From Rhodospirillaceae bacterium (GTDB lineage: Bacteria > Pseudomonadota > Alphaproteobacteria > Rhodospirillales > JABHCV01): a stretch of 53,080 bases of DNA. Below are positions 17,027 to 26,809 of this stretch, piece after piece. Both the position numbers and the translations under genes were made by a program. The notes under the pieces were generated by a model. The model worked only from the letters and a program-made list of their open reading frames with translations, ran no database searches and had not been told where the DNA came from. Location: assembly GCA_013204045.1 (NCBI GenBank), contig JABMOQ010000033.1, positions 1 to 53,080 of the forward strand, read 5' to 3'. Every line of letters starts with the position of its first letter. The stretch's first letter is position 1.

Positions 17027-20000
17027 ATGCATCTACTCGCCGCGACACCGGGGGGCGTATCGGATGGCTCGGAAGCCATCGATCTGGCTCAAAGTCCCGG
17101 CGACATTATTTTCCTGACTGCCGCCGATACCGAACTGGCGGCCATGGCCGGGGCCTATGGGGCCATGGAAAATGAAGGCTTCCCGTCGCTGCGGCTGGCC
17201 AGCCTGCTGCACCTTGGTCACAACATGTCCGTCGACCTTTATATGGAGCAGACGGCACGTCACGCCCGGCTCATCATCGTCCGTTTGTTGGGCGGGCGCG
17301 GGTACTGGGAATACGGGGTCGAGCAACTGGTCGCCGTCGCCCGTGAACACAATATTCAGCTTGCCTTCCTGCCCGGCGATGACCAGCCCGATGCGGAATT
17401 GTCGGCGGCCTCAAGCGTGGCGCCGGAAGCCTGCCACCGGTTATGGCAGTACTGCGTTCATGGCGGTCCGGAAAATGCCCGGGCGTTTATAGGGTATGCG
17501 GCATTCCTGACCGGCTTTGAGTGCCAATGGCGCGAACCAAAGCCGTTGCTCCGCGCCGGTTTTTATAATGACGCCGTTCAGGATAGATGGCGCGACGGCC
17601 AGCCGCTGGCGGCGCTGGTTTTCTACCGGGCCTTGCTGCAGGCCGGAAATTTAAAGACCATCGATGCAATTATTGAAGCGCTTCTGGAAGCCAAACTAAA
17701 CCCCTTGCCGATTTACGTCGCCAGCCTCAAGGACCCGGTGGCGGCGGCGACCATCGACGAAATTTTTAAGGATCACAAGCCGGACGTAATTTTGAACACA
17801 ACCGGCTTCGCCGTGTCGTCGCCGGGCGCCGAACACATCCCGACACCCCTAAGCCAGGCCGGCGTGCCGGTGCTGCAGGTGGTGTTCTCGGGTTCATCTC
17901 TGGATGACTGGCGCGGCGGCATGCACGGCCTTTCGGCCCGCGACATCGCCATGAACGTGGCGTTGCCCGAGGTCGACGGCAGCATCCTCGCCCGTGCCGT
18001 GTCGTTCAAGGGCCTGAAGCGCCACGACGACAAAACCGAAACCGACATCGTCACCTACGAACCGGTGGCCGATCGCATCGCCTTTACCGCCCGCCTTGCC
18101 GCCGGTTGGGCCGGGCTGGCGCGCACCGCGCCCAAGGACCGGCACATCGCCGTGGTGCTGGCCAACTATCCCAACCGGGATGGGCGCATCGGCAATGGCG
18201 TCGGCCTGGACACCCCGGCCGCCGCCGTGGTCGCCCTCGGGGCCATGCAGGCGGCCGGCTATAGCGTCGATGAACTTCCTGATGGCGGCGACGCCCTGGT
18301 GCGCCGTCTGGCGGCCGGCCCGACCAACGCCACCGATACCATCAAAAACCAGCAGGCGACGGAGACCTTGTCCCTGGAATCCTACCAGGAATTTTTTGCT
18401 GAACTTTCCGAACACACCCGCCGCCGGGTGACCAAGCGCTGGGGCTCGCCCGAGACCGATCCCTTCATGCGCAGCGACGGGCATTTTGCAATCCCCGCTT
18501 ACCGGCTCGGCAACATCGCCGTCTGCCTGCAACCGGCGCGCGGCTACAACATTGATCCGACCAGCAGCTATCATGATCCCGATCTGGTGCCGCCCCACGG
18601 GTACCTGGCGTTTTATGCCTGGGTGCGGCGGGAATTTGCCGCCCACGCGGTGATTCATTTTGGCAAGCACGGCAACTTGGAATGGCTGCCCGGCAAGTCG
18701 CTGGCCTTATCGGGTGACTGCTTCCCGGAAGTGGCCTTGGGCCCCATCCCCCATATTTATCCGTTTATCGTCAATGATCCCGGCGAGGGCACGCAAGCCA
18801 AGCGCCGGGCCTCGGCGGTGATCATCGATCACCTGACGCCGCCGCTAACCCGGGCCGAAAGTTACGGGCCGCTGGCCGACCTGGAGCTGCTGGTCGATGA
18901 ATTTTACGAGGCCTCCGGCGTCGATCCGCGCCGCCTGAAAGTCCTGAAAAAGGAAATCCTCACCCTTTGCGCGGCCTCTGGCCTAGGCTCCGATTGCGGC
19001 ATGGACGGGGCCGCCGACGAAGACACGGCGCTCTCCAGGCTCGACAATTATTTATGCGAGTTAAAGGAAATGCAGATCCGCGACGGCTTGCACATTTTCG
19101 GCCAGGCCCCGGAAGGCCGCCTGTTGGCCGATTTACTGGCAGCCCTGGTGCGGGTGCCGCGGGGCAAAGGCGTCGGCGGCGATGCTTCGCTGCAACGTGC
19201 CCTGGCCGATGATCTGGGACTGGGCTTCGATCCGCTGGATTGTGATATGGCGGCGGCGTGGGCCGGGCCGAAACCGGACGCGCTCACCGGCGATCATACA
19301 TGGCGCAGCACCGGCGATACGGTCGAACGGCTGGAAGGGCTGGCGCTCAGGTTGATCACCGGCGAGGCATCGCCGGATAGGGCATGGACGCGAGCGCTTG
19401 ATGTGTTGGAGTCTCTGGAAGCCAAAATAAAGCCCGCCGTCATGGCCTGCGGCGCGGCTGAAATTCGCGGCCTGCTGACGGCCCTGGATGGCCGCTTCGT
19501 CGCCCCCGGACCTTCCGGCGCGCCGACCCGGGGTCGCCCCGATGTGCTGCCGACGGGACGCAATTTCTATTCCATCGATACCCGCACCGTGCCGACCCCG
19601 GCGGCCTGGACGCTGGGCTGGAAGTCGGCCGGCTTGCTGGTCGAGCGTCATATGCAGGAGCACGGTGCGTGGCCGAAGGTGATGGCGCTGACCGCATGGG
19701 GCACGTCGAACATGCGCACCGGCGGCGATGACATCGCGCAAGGGCTGGCCCTGATGGGGGTGCGCCCGACCTGGGATGCGGCGAGCCGCCGGGTCACCGG
19801 GTTCGAGGTGTTGCCGGTGTCGGTGCTGGGCCGTCCCCGCGTCGATGTGACGCTCCGGGTGTCGGGTTTTTTCCGCGACGCCTTTCCTGGCCTTATCGAT
19901 TTATTTTCCTCGGCGGCCCGCGCCGTCGCCGCCCTGGATGAGCCGCCCGCCGACAATCCATTGGCGGTGCACGTATCGATCGAGGCCAAACGGCTGGTGG

Positions 20001-20734
20001 CCGAGGGGGCGGCGCCGGAAACCGCAAGCCTGCGTGCCGGCTACCGGGTTTTCGGCTCCATGCCGGGCGCTTACGGGGCCGGATTGCAGGCGCTGATAGA
20101 TGAAAAAGGCTGGCAGACGGAAACCGATCTGGCCCGTGCCTATGTGGCCTGGGGTGGCTATGCCTATGGTGAAGGCGCTCAAGGCACCGCCGAGCACGGA
20201 TTGTTTGAACAAAGGCTGTCGTCGGTCGAGGCGGTTATCCACAACCAGGACAACCGGGAACACGACCTGCTCGATTCCGATGATTATTACCAGTTCGAAG
20301 GCGGCATGACGGCCGCCGTGCGCGAGCTGTCGGGTAAGCAGCCAACGGTCTGGCATAATGATCATTCCAGACCCGAAACCCCCCGTATACGTACCCTGGA
20401 AGACGAAATCGCCCGGGTCGTCCGGGCCCGGGTGGTCAACCCGAAATGGATTTCCGGGGTCATGCGACACGGCTATAAGGGGGCGTTCGAAATGGCGGCC
20501 ACGGTCGATTACCTGTTCGCCTTTGCGGCCACGGCGAAATGCGTCAAAGACCATCATTTCGATGCCGTATACGAGGCCTATCTTGGCGACGAGACCGTGC
20601 GCGGCTTTATCGCCGAGCATAATCCGGAAGCCTTGAAGGAAATGGTCGACCGCTTGCTGGAGGCGCAAATGAGGGGCCTGTGGACGCCGCGCCTTAATAG
20701 TACCCATGCGGCCCTTTCCGAATTGGCCAGATAG
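17027..20734 (+). CDS. cobN: Cobaltochelatase large subunit
   Basis: 1235 residues, as expected for CobN. Typical segments are FGKHGNLEWLPGKSLALS, IYPFIVNDPGEGTQAKRR, TAWGTSNMRTGGDDIAQGL and the C-terminal ARVVNPKWISGVMRHGYKGA. CobN binds hydrogenobyrinic acid a,c-diamide and inserts Co(II) in the late-insertion (aerobic) pathway together with the AAA+ CobS and CobT-type chelatase subunits, which are not in this window. The same cluster encodes CbiX, an early chelatase. The related magnesium chelatase BchH/ChlH is unlikely given the cob operon context. It lies between cobW and a 56-aa ORF. Confidence 0.93.
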   Translation: MHLLAATPGGVSDGSEAIDLAQSPGDIIFLTAADTELAAMAGAYGAMENEGFPSLRLASLLHLGHNMSVDLYMEQTARHARLIIVRLLGGRGYWEYGVEQLVAVAREHNIQLAFLPGDDQPDAELSAASSVAPEACHRLWQYCVHGGPENARAFIGYAAFLTGFECQWREPKPLLRAGFYNDAVQDRWRDGQPLAALVFYRALLQAGNLKTIDAIIEALLEAKLNPLPIYVASLKDPVAAATIDEIFKDHKPDVILNTTGFAVSSPGAEHIPTPLSQAGVPVLQVVFSGSSLDDWRGGMHGLSARDIAMNVALPEVDGSILARAVSFKGLKRHDDKTETDIVTYEPVADRIAFTARLAAGWAGLARTAPKDRHIAVVLANYPNRDGRIGNGVGLDTPAAAVVALGAMQAAGYSVDELPDGGDALVRRLAAGPTNATDTIKNQQATETLSLESYQEFFAELSEHTRRRVTKRWGSPETDPFMRSDGHFAIPAYRLGNIAVCLQPARGYNIDPTSSYHDPDLVPPHGYLAFYAWVRREFAAHAVIHFGKHGNLEWLPGKSLALSGDCFPEVALGPIPHIYPFIVNDPGEGTQAKRRASAVIIDHLTPPLTRAESYGPLADLELLVDEFYEASGVDPRRLKVLKKEILTLCAASGLGSDCGMDGAADEDTALSRLDNYLCELKEMQIRDGLHIFGQAPEGRLLADLLAALVRVPRGKGVGGDASLQRALADDLGLGFDPLDCDMAAAWAGPKPDALTGDHTWRSTGDTVERLEGLALRLITGEASPDRAWTRALDVLESLEAKIKPAVMACGAAEIRGLLTALDGRFVAPGPSGAPTRGRPDVLPTGRNFYSIDTRTVPTPAAWTLGWKSAGLLVERHMQEHGAWPKVMALTAWGTSNMRTGGDDIAQGLALMGVRPTWDAASRRVTGFEVLPVSVLGRPRVDVTLRVSGFFRDAFPGLIDLFSSAARAVAALDEPPADNPLAVHVSIEAKRLVAEGAAPETASLRAGYRVFGSMPGAYGAGLQALIDEKGWQTETDLARAYVAWGGYAYGEGAQGTAEHGLFEQRLSSVEAVIHNQDNREHDLLDSDDYYQFEGGMTAAVRELSGKQPTVWHNDHSRPETPRIRTLEDEIARVVRARVVNPKWISGVMRHGYKGAFEMAATVDYLFAFAATAKCVKDHHFDAVYEAYLGDETVRGFIAEHNPEALKEMVDRLLEAQMRGLWTPRLNSTHAALSELAR

Positions 20735-20748
20735 GGATAAAAAGCAGG

Positions 20749-20919
20749 ATGGCAAAAAAGAAACTAACCCTCGGCTGGGAAGAATGGGTGGCGTTGCCGG
20801 GCCTTGAAGGCATTGAACAGGTCACCGGCAAGAACATCGCCGGCATGATCATCGAACACGTCGAGGGCCACGACCGGCCCGGCAAATTGAAAACACGAAA
20901 GAAAGAAAAAGCCAGATGA
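20749..20919 (+). CDS. Small 56-aa protein between cobN and cobO
   Basis: A short ORF from ATG 20749 to TGA 20917-20919 whose stop overlaps the cobO start (ATGA), with 14 bp to cobN upstream. It reads MAKKKLTLGWEEWVALPGLE and later GMIIEHVEGHDRPGK, then ends in a strongly basic tail. The LGWEEWVALPGL segment resembles the N-terminus of RimK-linked retropepsin-like proteins, but the Asp-Thr-Gly active site of that family is absent. Operon position and coupling suggest a real gene, perhaps an accessory factor for CobN or CobO. The function is unknown. Confidence 0.6.
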   Translation: MAKKKLTLGWEEWVALPGLEGIEQVTGKNIAGMIIEHVEGHDRPGKLKTRKKEKAR

Positions 20920-21524
20920 CCGCTGAAAATGACGACGCCCGCCATTCGGAAAAGATGGCCAAGAAAAAGGCCGCCCGCGACAAGATTCTGGCAACCAAAA
21001 CGCAAGAGAAAGGGTTGCTGATCGTCCACACCGGCAAGGGCAAGGGCAAATCGACGGCGGCCTGGGGCATGGCATTGCGCATGATTGGTCACGGCAAGCG
21101 CATCGGCATCGTGCAGTTCGTCAAGGGGGCGTGGGAAACCGGCGAGCGGGGGGTGTTCGATAAATTCCCCGATCAGGTGGTGATCAAGGCGCTCGGCGAG
21201 GGTTTCACCTGGGAAACCCAGGACAAGGCCCGCGACATCGCGGCCGCAGAAAAGGCCTGGGCGGCCGCCCGGGAAATGATCGCCGACGACAGTCTTTCCA
21301 TGGTCATTCTGGACGAGCTCAACATCGTGCTGCGCTATGAATATCTGGCTCTGGACGATGTGTTGAAGGGGCTGGAAGCCAGACCAGACGGCCTGCATGT
21401 TGTCGTCACCGGGCGCAATGCGGCAGATGCCATGATCGAGGCCGCCGATCTTGTGACCGAGATGACGCTGGTCAAGCATCCGTTCCGCGCCGGTATCAAG
21501 GCACAGGCCGGGGTGGAATTTTAG
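20916..21524 (+). CDS. cobO: Corrinoid adenosyltransferase, BtuR/CobO type
   Basis: 202 residues. The P-loop VHTGKGKGKSTAAWGMALR and the following GIVQFVKGAWETGE and VILDELNIVLRYEYL are signatures of the CobA/BtuR/CobO family. It transfers the adenosyl group of ATP to the Co(I) corrinoid, giving the adenosylated cobyrinic acid diamide used by CobQ. The start is ATG 20916, coupled to the small ORF upstream. A charged N-terminal extension (about 30 residues) precedes the P-loop, as in alphaproteobacterial CobO. Confidence 0.95.
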   Translation: MTAENDDARHSEKMAKKKAARDKILATKTQEKGLLIVHTGKGKGKSTAAWGMALRMIGHGKRIGIVQFVKGAWETGERGVFDKFPDQVVIKALGEGFTWETQDKARDIAAAEKAWAAAREMIADDSLSMVILDELNIVLRYEYLALDDVLKGLEARPDGLHVVVTGRNAADAMIEAADLVTEMTLVKHPFRAGIKAQAGVEF

Positions 21525-21568
21525 GGTAGAATACCCTGCAGTTCACGATTCGCATTTAGGGGGCTCGT

Positions 21569-22255
21569 ATGAAGAAAATTTCTTTTATCACCATAATGTT
21601 TATTGCGGCGTCGTCGCTGGCGTCGTGCGCCGACATGCGCCGGGAACCGGTCGATATCGCCCGCAATGTGGTCAGTCAGGCCACCGATACGGTTAATCGT
21701 TTTTCCTCCATGCCGGATCTCAAGGGGTTTGCCGAGTATATGCCGGCGGCCCGGGGCATCGTCGTGCTGCCCAACGTTATCAAGGGCGGCCTGATGTTCG
21801 GTGGCGAGGGTGGAAATGGCGTGCTGCTGGTGCGCCGCGCCAATGGTTCGTGGAGCCAGCCGGCCTTTTATATTCTCGGCGCCGCCAGCTTCGGCATCCA
21901 GGCCGGCTTGCAGAACACGGAAATTATCCTGCTGCTGCAAAGCGACAAGGCCATCGATGCGGTCATCGACCATCAGGGCAAGCTGGGGGCCGATGCCGGG
22001 ATCACCGTTGGTATGATCGGTGCCGGGGCCGAGGTCTCGACCACCACAAATATCGGCCTCGACGTGCTCGCCTTCGCCAATGCCAAGGTCGGCCTGTTCG
22101 GGGGCGCATCGCTGGAAGGCGCGGTGCTGGCCCGGCGCACCGATCTCAACGAAGCTTATTACGGCATGGGGGCCGGGCCCCGCGACATCCTGTTCGGCAA
22201 CGCCTTCGCCAATGCCCAATCGGGCGGGTTGAGGGCGGCCCTTGGCGCAGAATAA
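21569..22255 (+). CDS. SYLF-domain (Ysc84-like) lipoprotein
   Basis: 228 residues with a lipoprotein signal peptide ending in the lipobox LASC (Cys about residue 20), so it is probably anchored in an envelope membrane. The rest is a SYLF/Ysc84 domain with the glycine-rich signature segments [22 protein letters not shown] and later [17 protein letters not shown]. The family binds lipids (phosphoinositides in eukaryotes), and its bacterial role is unclear. It sits between cobO and cobQ and its 3' end overlaps the cobQ start by 14 bp if TTG 22242 is used. It has no known role in cobalamin synthesis, so it may be carried along in the operon. Confidence 0.85.
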   Translation: MKKISFITIMFIAASSLASCADMRREPVDIARNVVSQATDTVNRFSSMPDLKGFAEYMPAARGIVVLPNVIKGGLMFGGEGGNGVLLVRRANGSWSQPAFYILGAASFGIQAGLQNTEIILLLQSDKAIDAVIDHQGKLGADAGITVGMIGAGAEVSTTTNIGLDVLAFANAKVGLFGGASLEGAVLARRTDLNEAYYGMGAGPRDILFGNAFANAQSGGLRAALGAE

Positions 22256-23747
22256 ATCCGGCAAGGGGGCTCCTGCCCGCGCCCTGATGTTTCAGGGAAC
22301 CGGCTCGGATGTGGGCAAGTCGTTGCTGGTGGCCGGCCTTGCCCGGGCCTTTCATAATCGCGGCCTTGCCGTCCGCCCCTTCAAGCCGCAGAACATGTCC
22401 AACAACGCCGCCGTCACGGTGGAAGGCGGCGAAATTGGCCGCGCCCAGGCGTTGCAGGCCAGGGCTTGCGGAATCGCGCCATCCCTGCACATGAACCCTG
22501 TCTTGCTAAAGCCGGAAACCGATACGGGCGCGCAGGTGATCGTTCAGGGCAAGGTCGAAACAACGGCCAAGGCCGCCGACTATCATGCCCTGAAACCGAA
22601 ACTGATGAAGCGCGTTCTGGAAAGTTTTCACATCACCGCCAAGGGCGTCGACCTTGTGTTGATCGAGGGCGCCGGCAGCGCCGCCGAGGTAAACCTGCGG
22701 GACGCCGACATCGCCAACATGGGCTTTGCGGTGGCGGCGAATGTTCCTGTGGTGTTGATCGGCGACATCGACCGGGGCGGGGTGATCGCTTCCATCGTTG
22801 GCACCCATGCATTGCTGGACGACACCGACCGGGACCAGCTGGCCGGTTACATCATCAATAAATTTCGCGGCGATCCCAAACTGTTTGCCGCCGCCGACGG
22901 TATCATTAAGGAAAAAACCGGGCTCGGGTCTTTCGGGCTGGTGCCGTGGTTTGCGGACGCCCGCCGTCTGCCGGCCGAGGACGCCATGTCGTTGGATAAC
23001 CGGGAGCGGGGGGTCGGCGCGACCGCCGATATCCGCATCGCTGTGCCGCGGCTATCGCGCATTGCCAATTTTGACGATCTTGACCCGCTGATGGGGGAAG
23101 ACGGCGTCACCGTTGATATTATCGAAGCCGGATCGCCCCTGCCCGCCCATGCCGACGTGGTGTTGCTGCCGGGGTCCAAGGCGACCCTGGCGGATCTGGA
23201 CTTCTTGCGCGACCAAGGATGGGATGTGGATATCGCCGGTCATGTGCGCCGGGGTGGGTTGGTGGTCGGCCTGTGCGGCGGCTACCAGATGCTCGGCAAG
23301 CGGCTCAGCGATCCGGTTGGGGTCGAGGGCAAGGCGGGTCAGCGGGACGGCCTCGGCTTGCTCCATGTGGAAACCGTGCTCACCGACGACAAGGCACTGG
23401 AAACGGTGACCGGGCATTGCGCTCTCACCCAGGCCCCCATCCACGGCTATGAAATGCATCTGGGCCTGACCGAAGGGCCGGACCGGGCGCGACCCTGGCT
23501 GCATTTAAGTGACGGGCGCTCGGAAGGGGCTGTTTCCGCCGATGGCCGGATCATGGGCTCGTACGTGCATGGCATTTTCGCCGCCGATGATTTTCGCCAC
23601 GGTTTTCTGGATGCCATTCGTTCGGGCAGCGTCCGTACCCAGGATTATGAACAACGGATAGAGGAAACGCTGGATGGGTTGGCCGCGCATCTGGAAAAGC
23701 ATCTCGATCTGGACGGCTTGCTCGAAGCGGCACGCCCCGTCACCTAG
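22242..23747 (+). CDS. cobQ: Cobyric acid synthase
   Basis: 501 residues. The N-terminal ATP-binding domain has [13 protein letters not shown] and [15 protein letters not shown]. The C-terminal glutamine amidotransferase-like domain has the nucleophile in [10 protein letters not shown] and a catalytic His region in [14 protein letters not shown]. It amidates the b, d, e and g carboxylates of adenosylcobyrinic acid a,c-diamide using glutamine. The annotated start is TTG 22242, overlapping the SYLF gene. ATG 22287 would begin directly at [12 protein letters not shown] and is also possible. It is convergent with the AEC transporter gene, with a 4-bp overlap. Confidence 0.95.
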   Translation: MAQNKSGKGAPARALMFQGTGSDVGKSLLVAGLARAFHNRGLAVRPFKPQNMSNNAAVTVEGGEIGRAQALQARACGIAPSLHMNPVLLKPETDTGAQVIVQGKVETTAKAADYHALKPKLMKRVLESFHITAKGVDLVLIEGAGSAAEVNLRDADIANMGFAVAANVPVVLIGDIDRGGVIASIVGTHALLDDTDRDQLAGYIINKFRGDPKLFAAADGIIKEKTGLGSFGLVPWFADARRLPAEDAMSLDNRERGVGATADIRIAVPRLSRIANFDDLDPLMGEDGVTVDIIEAGSPLPAHADVVLLPGSKATLADLDFLRDQGWDVDIAGHVRRGGLVVGLCGGYQMLGKRLSDPVGVEGKAGQRDGLGLLHVETVLTDDKALETVTGHCALTQAPIHGYEMHLGLTEGPDRARPWLHLSDGRSEGAVSADGRIMGSYVHGIFAADDFRHGFLDAIRSGSVRTQDYEQRIEETLDGLAAHLEKHLDLDGLLEAARPVT

Positions 23748-24676
23748 ATCAGAAAGGCGACCAGTCCTGAAAATGACAGCACGGCAAGGGCGGTAGAAAT
23801 CAAAATCGCCGTTGACGATCTCAACACGTAAACCCCGAAACTGCTGGCGATGATGTAAACGTTTCCGGCAACCGGGGCGGCTGCCGTCAGCACGGCGGCC
23901 GTCGCCCACAACGGCTCGATCTGGAATATTTGAGTCATCGTCCCCCACATGACAGCCGGATAGACGAACAGCTTGGCCGCGCTCATGTAGGCCGCCTCGG
24001 CCATGGCGTCGGCCATTTTGCGCTGCGACAGGGTGGCGCCGAGGGCAAACAGGGCGGCCGGCCCGGCGGCCCGGCCCAATAAACTTGTAAAGCTTTCGAC
24101 CGGGGCAGGCAGGGTGAGTCCCCCCGCCGACCACAAGACTCCGGCGGCAATAGACAGCACGAACGGGTTCAGGGCCACGCCGCGAACAACAGTGCGGACG
24201 AAATCGGCCGAGGCACCGGTATCATGACGATCGATTTCCAGCAGCGCGATCGATAGTGGCACCAGCACCACCAGATCGACCAGCCAGCCGAGCACCACCG
24301 GCAGGGTCGCCGCCTCGCCGAGCAAGGCGATGATCAGGGGCAGGGCGAGGTACCCCACATTGCCGACGCTGCCGGCCTGTCCCAGCAACGCCGATTCCCC
24401 CAGCGTCGTTTTAAACAGCAGGTGCCCGACCGTGGCAGTGGCGGCGAACATGAAAAGTCCGGCCGCCCCATAGGCCAGCATAAAGGACGGGTTGGCGATG
24501 TCGGCCACATGCCTGGACGCCAGGGATGAAAATATCAGGCACGGCAGGGCAAAGTAGAAAACGAATGCATTAAGGCCGGCGATGCCCGGCTCGCTGAGGA
24601 TTTGCCGCCTTCCCGCCAGCCAGCCGCAGGCGATCAGGGCGAAAAACGGCAAGGTGATGGTGATAATGCCTTGCAA
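23744..24676 (-). CDS. AEC-family (auxin efflux carrier-like) transporter
   Basis: 310 residues with about ten hydrophobic helices in two bundles separated by a loop around residue 165. The N-terminus [23 protein letters not shown] and the segments [18 protein letters not shown] and [18 protein letters not shown] are typical of the AEC family. Bacterial members export or exchange small organic acids, and the substrate cannot be predicted here. It starts 4 bp downstream of the cbiB stop, so it is probably co-transcribed with cbiB. That placement makes a link to cobalamin precursors possible but unproven. Confidence 0.85.
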   Translation of the reverse strand: MQGIITITLPFFALIACGWLAGRRQILSEPGIAGLNAFVFYFALPCLIFSSLASRHVADIANPSFMLAYGAAGLFMFAATATVGHLLFKTTLGESALLGQAGSVGNVGYLALPLIIALLGEAATLPVVLGWLVDLVVLVPLSIALLEIDRHDTGASADFVRTVVRGVALNPFVLSIAAGVLWSAGGLTLPAPVESFTSLLGRAAGPAALFALGATLSQRKMADAMAEAAYMSAAKLFVYPAVMWGTMTQIFQIEPLWATAAVLTAAAPVAGNVYIIASSFGVYVLRSSTAILISTALAVLSFSGLVAFLI

Positions 24677-24680
24677 GGGG

Positions 24681-25685
24681 TTAGCTTCCCAGCCTGACCA
24701 TGGATACGGCGGCCACCCACATGCCGTTGATCAGCGAGGCGACCAGATAAAGATAGAGCATGCGGCGGATGTCCTTGGCCGTCGCCCGGGCCGAGCCGCC
24801 GCCGATCCACGGCGCATTGACGGTACGGTCGGAATATTTACGGGGGCCGGCGATGGCCAGGTCAAGGGCGCCGGCGGCGGCGGCTTCCGGCCAGCCGGCA
24901 TTCATTGAATTGTGCTTGGGGGCGTCCCGCCACATGATTTTCAGGGCGCGCAGCGGATTGGCCGTCGGCACGAAGGCTGCGGCGGCGGCAATAAAAAGAC
25001 CGGAAAGCCGCGCCGGGATCAGGTTAAGTACATCGTCCAGGCGCGCCGCCGTCATGCCGAAGGCCCGGTATTTGGGCGTCATATGACCGATCATGCTGTC
25101 CATGGTGTTGACGGTTTTATAGATGAGGATGCCGGGAAAACCGAACAGCACGTACCAGAACACCGGGGCGACGACCCCGTCGCAGAAATTTTCGGCGCAC
25201 GATTCGATGGCGGCGCGGGACACCCCATGCGCGTCGAGCAAGCGCGGGTCGCGGCCGACAATGTGCGACACGGCTTCCCGGCCCGCCTCCAGTCCGCTGC
25301 CATCAAGGGCGACAGCGACGGTGCGAACCCGGTCGTAAAGGCCGCGCCCGGCAAGCAGCATAATCAGGCCGAGCAATTCGACGATCCAGCCGAAATCATG
25401 ATGTTGGGTCAGCCACGCCACCGCCCACCCGGTTCCGCCGGTAAAGCTAACCATAAGCGCAACGACCAGGGCGCCCCGGATGGCCCGGTCGGCTTCGCTG
25501 CGGGATTCCCGGTTGAGTTTGCGGTCGAACCAGTCGATCAGGGCGCCGATCAATTGGACCGGATGCTTGATTCGCCGGAACACCGCCTCGGCGGCGCCCA
25601 CGTATGATTCGATGACCAGCGCGATCAGCAGCAGGACAAGTGGGTCAAAGCCGTGTTCGCTGCCGCCGATTCCAAAGGTAAACAT
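24681..25685 (-). CDS. cbiB: Adenosylcobinamide-phosphate synthase
   Basis: 334 residues, an integral membrane protein (CbiB; CobD in Pseudomonas naming). Hallmarks are the HPVQLIGALIDWFDRKLNR segment, ESCAENFCDGVVAPVFWYVLFG, YKTVNTMDSMIGH and the C-terminal NAGWPEAAAAGALDLAIAGP. It attaches aminopropanol or its phosphate to cobyric acid to give cobinamide (phosphate). The start is ATG 25685, divergent from cbiX with a 101-bp spacer and upstream of the AEC transporter. Confidence 0.94.
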   Translation of the reverse strand: MFTFGIGGSEHGFDPLVLLLIALVIESYVGAAEAVFRRIKHPVQLIGALIDWFDRKLNRESRSEADRAIRGALVVALMVSFTGGTGWAVAWLTQHHDFGWIVELLGLIMLLAGRGLYDRVRTVAVALDGSGLEAGREAVSHIVGRDPRLLDAHGVSRAAIESCAENFCDGVVAPVFWYVLFGFPGILIYKTVNTMDSMIGHMTPKYRAFGMTAARLDDVLNLIPARLSGLFIAAAAAFVPTANPLRALKIMWRDAPKHNSMNAGWPEAAAAGALDLAIAGPRKYSDRTVNAPWIGGGSARATAKDIRRMLYLYLVASLINGMWVAAVSMVRLGS

Positions 25686-25786
25686 GCCCCGCAGTCTGGT
25701 GTATGGGAATCACCGCCGTCAATTGAAATACTTGGAATGTGCCTCCCCTTGAGCCTATAGTCCGCCGGTAACCCCGGACGGAGGCC

Positions 25787-26809
25787 ATGACCAGCCGGGC
25801 CAGCGCATTTTTAACAAGCCCGAAGGCAAGGACCAGGCATATGACCGAGACCCCCCCTGTAAAAACAGGCCTGATGATTTGTGGCCACGGAAGCCGCGAT
25901 TCCGATGCCGTTGCCCAGTTCAACCGGCTGGCCGGGCATTTGCGGTTGCGCCTGCCCGAATACGACATCGAAAGCGGCTTCCTGGAATTTGCCAAGCCGG
26001 TGCTGCGCGAAGGCCTGGACAAGCTGATGGAGCGCGGCGCCAAGCGCATATTATGCCTGCCCGGCATGCTGTTCGCCGCCGGCCATGTGAAGAACGACCT
26101 GCCCAGCGAGGTCAATGAATTCGCCGCCGATAATCCGGGCATTGACGTGCGTTACGGGCGCGAACTGGCCATCGACCGGCGGCTTTTGAAAGCCGCAAGC
26201 GAGCGCATCGAAGAAGCCGAGGCCGCCGCCCAAACCAAGGTGGCCCGCGAAGATACCTTGCTGATGGTGGTCGGGCGCGGCACCAACGATTCCGACGCCA
26301 ATTCAAACGTCTGCAAGGTCGCCCGCATGTTATGGGAAGGTATGGGCTTCGGCTGGGCCGAGGTCAGTTATTCCGGCGTTACCACGCCGCTCGTCGATGC
26401 GGGCATGGAAAAAGCCGTGAAGCTGGGCTTTAAACGGATCATCGTCTTCCCTTATTTCCTGTTTACCGGGGTGCTGGTGCGGCGCATCTACGATTGGGCC
26501 GACGAAGCCGCCGCCACCCATACGGGCGTTGAAATTCTTAAAGCCGGATACCTCAACGATCATCCATTGTTGCTGGAAACCTTTGCCGACCGGGTCGGTG
26601 AAATGCTGACCGGCGACAACGTCATGAATTGCCAGTTGTGCAAATACCGGGAACAGATCATCGGCTTTGAAGGCGACGTCGGCCAGCCACAGGTCGGCCA
26701 CCACCATCATGTGCGCGGCATCGGCACCGACGATCACCATCATCATGATCATGATCATGATCATGGCCACGGCCACCATCACCACGGGGATGCGGGCGAT
26801 GACGGCTGA
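25787..26809 (+). CDS. cbiX: Sirohydrochlorin cobaltochelatase, CbiX long form with His-rich tail
   Basis: 340 residues. Two CbiX-type halves are visible: MICGHGSRDSDAVAQFNRLAG in the first, with the metal-ligand His, and the FPYFLFTGVLVRRI segment in the second. A CQLCKYR motif (about residue 283) follows, then a His/Asp-rich C-terminal tail (about 300-335) likely to bind cobalt. CbiX inserts Co(II) into sirohydrochlorin at the start of the early-insertion (anaerobic) pathway. ATG 25787 has GGAGG only two bases upstream. ATG 25841 (MTETPPVKTGLMICGHG), with AAGG nine bases upstream, may be the true start. It is first gene of the cobHLIJM operon. Confidence 0.92.
   Translation: MTSRASAFLTSPKARTRHMTETPPVKTGLMICGHGSRDSDAVAQFNRLAGHLRLRLPEYDIESGFLEFAKPVLREGLDKLMERGAKRILCLPGMLFAAGHVKNDLPSEVNEFAADNPGIDVRYGRELAIDRRLLKAASERIEEAEAAAQTKVAREDTLLMVVGRGTNDSDANSNVCKVARMLWEGMGFGWAEVSYSGVTTPLVDAGMEKAVKLGFKRIIVFPYFLFTGVLVRRIYDWADEAAATHTGVEILKAGYLNDHPLLLETFADRVGEMLTGDNVMNCQLCKYREQIIGFEGDVGQPQVGHHHHVRGIGTDDHHHHDHDHDHGHGHHHHGDAGDDG

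Noticed and set aside
17027-20734. Magnesium chelatase H subunit instead of CobN
   Set aside because: It lies in a cob operon next to cobW and cobO, with no bacteriochlorophyll genes nearby.
19901-20755. 284-codon minus-strand ORF under the 3' end of cobN
   Set aside because: It shadows conserved CobN sequence and shows no motifs of its own.
21523-21537. AGGGTA-GAA-TACCCT hairpin after cobO as a terminator
   Set aside because: The stem is only 6 bp, no T run follows, and the next operon gene starts soon after.
26730-26775. CAT/GAT short tandem repeat as a microsatellite
   Set aside because: It encodes the His/Asp metal-binding tail of CbiX, which explains it.
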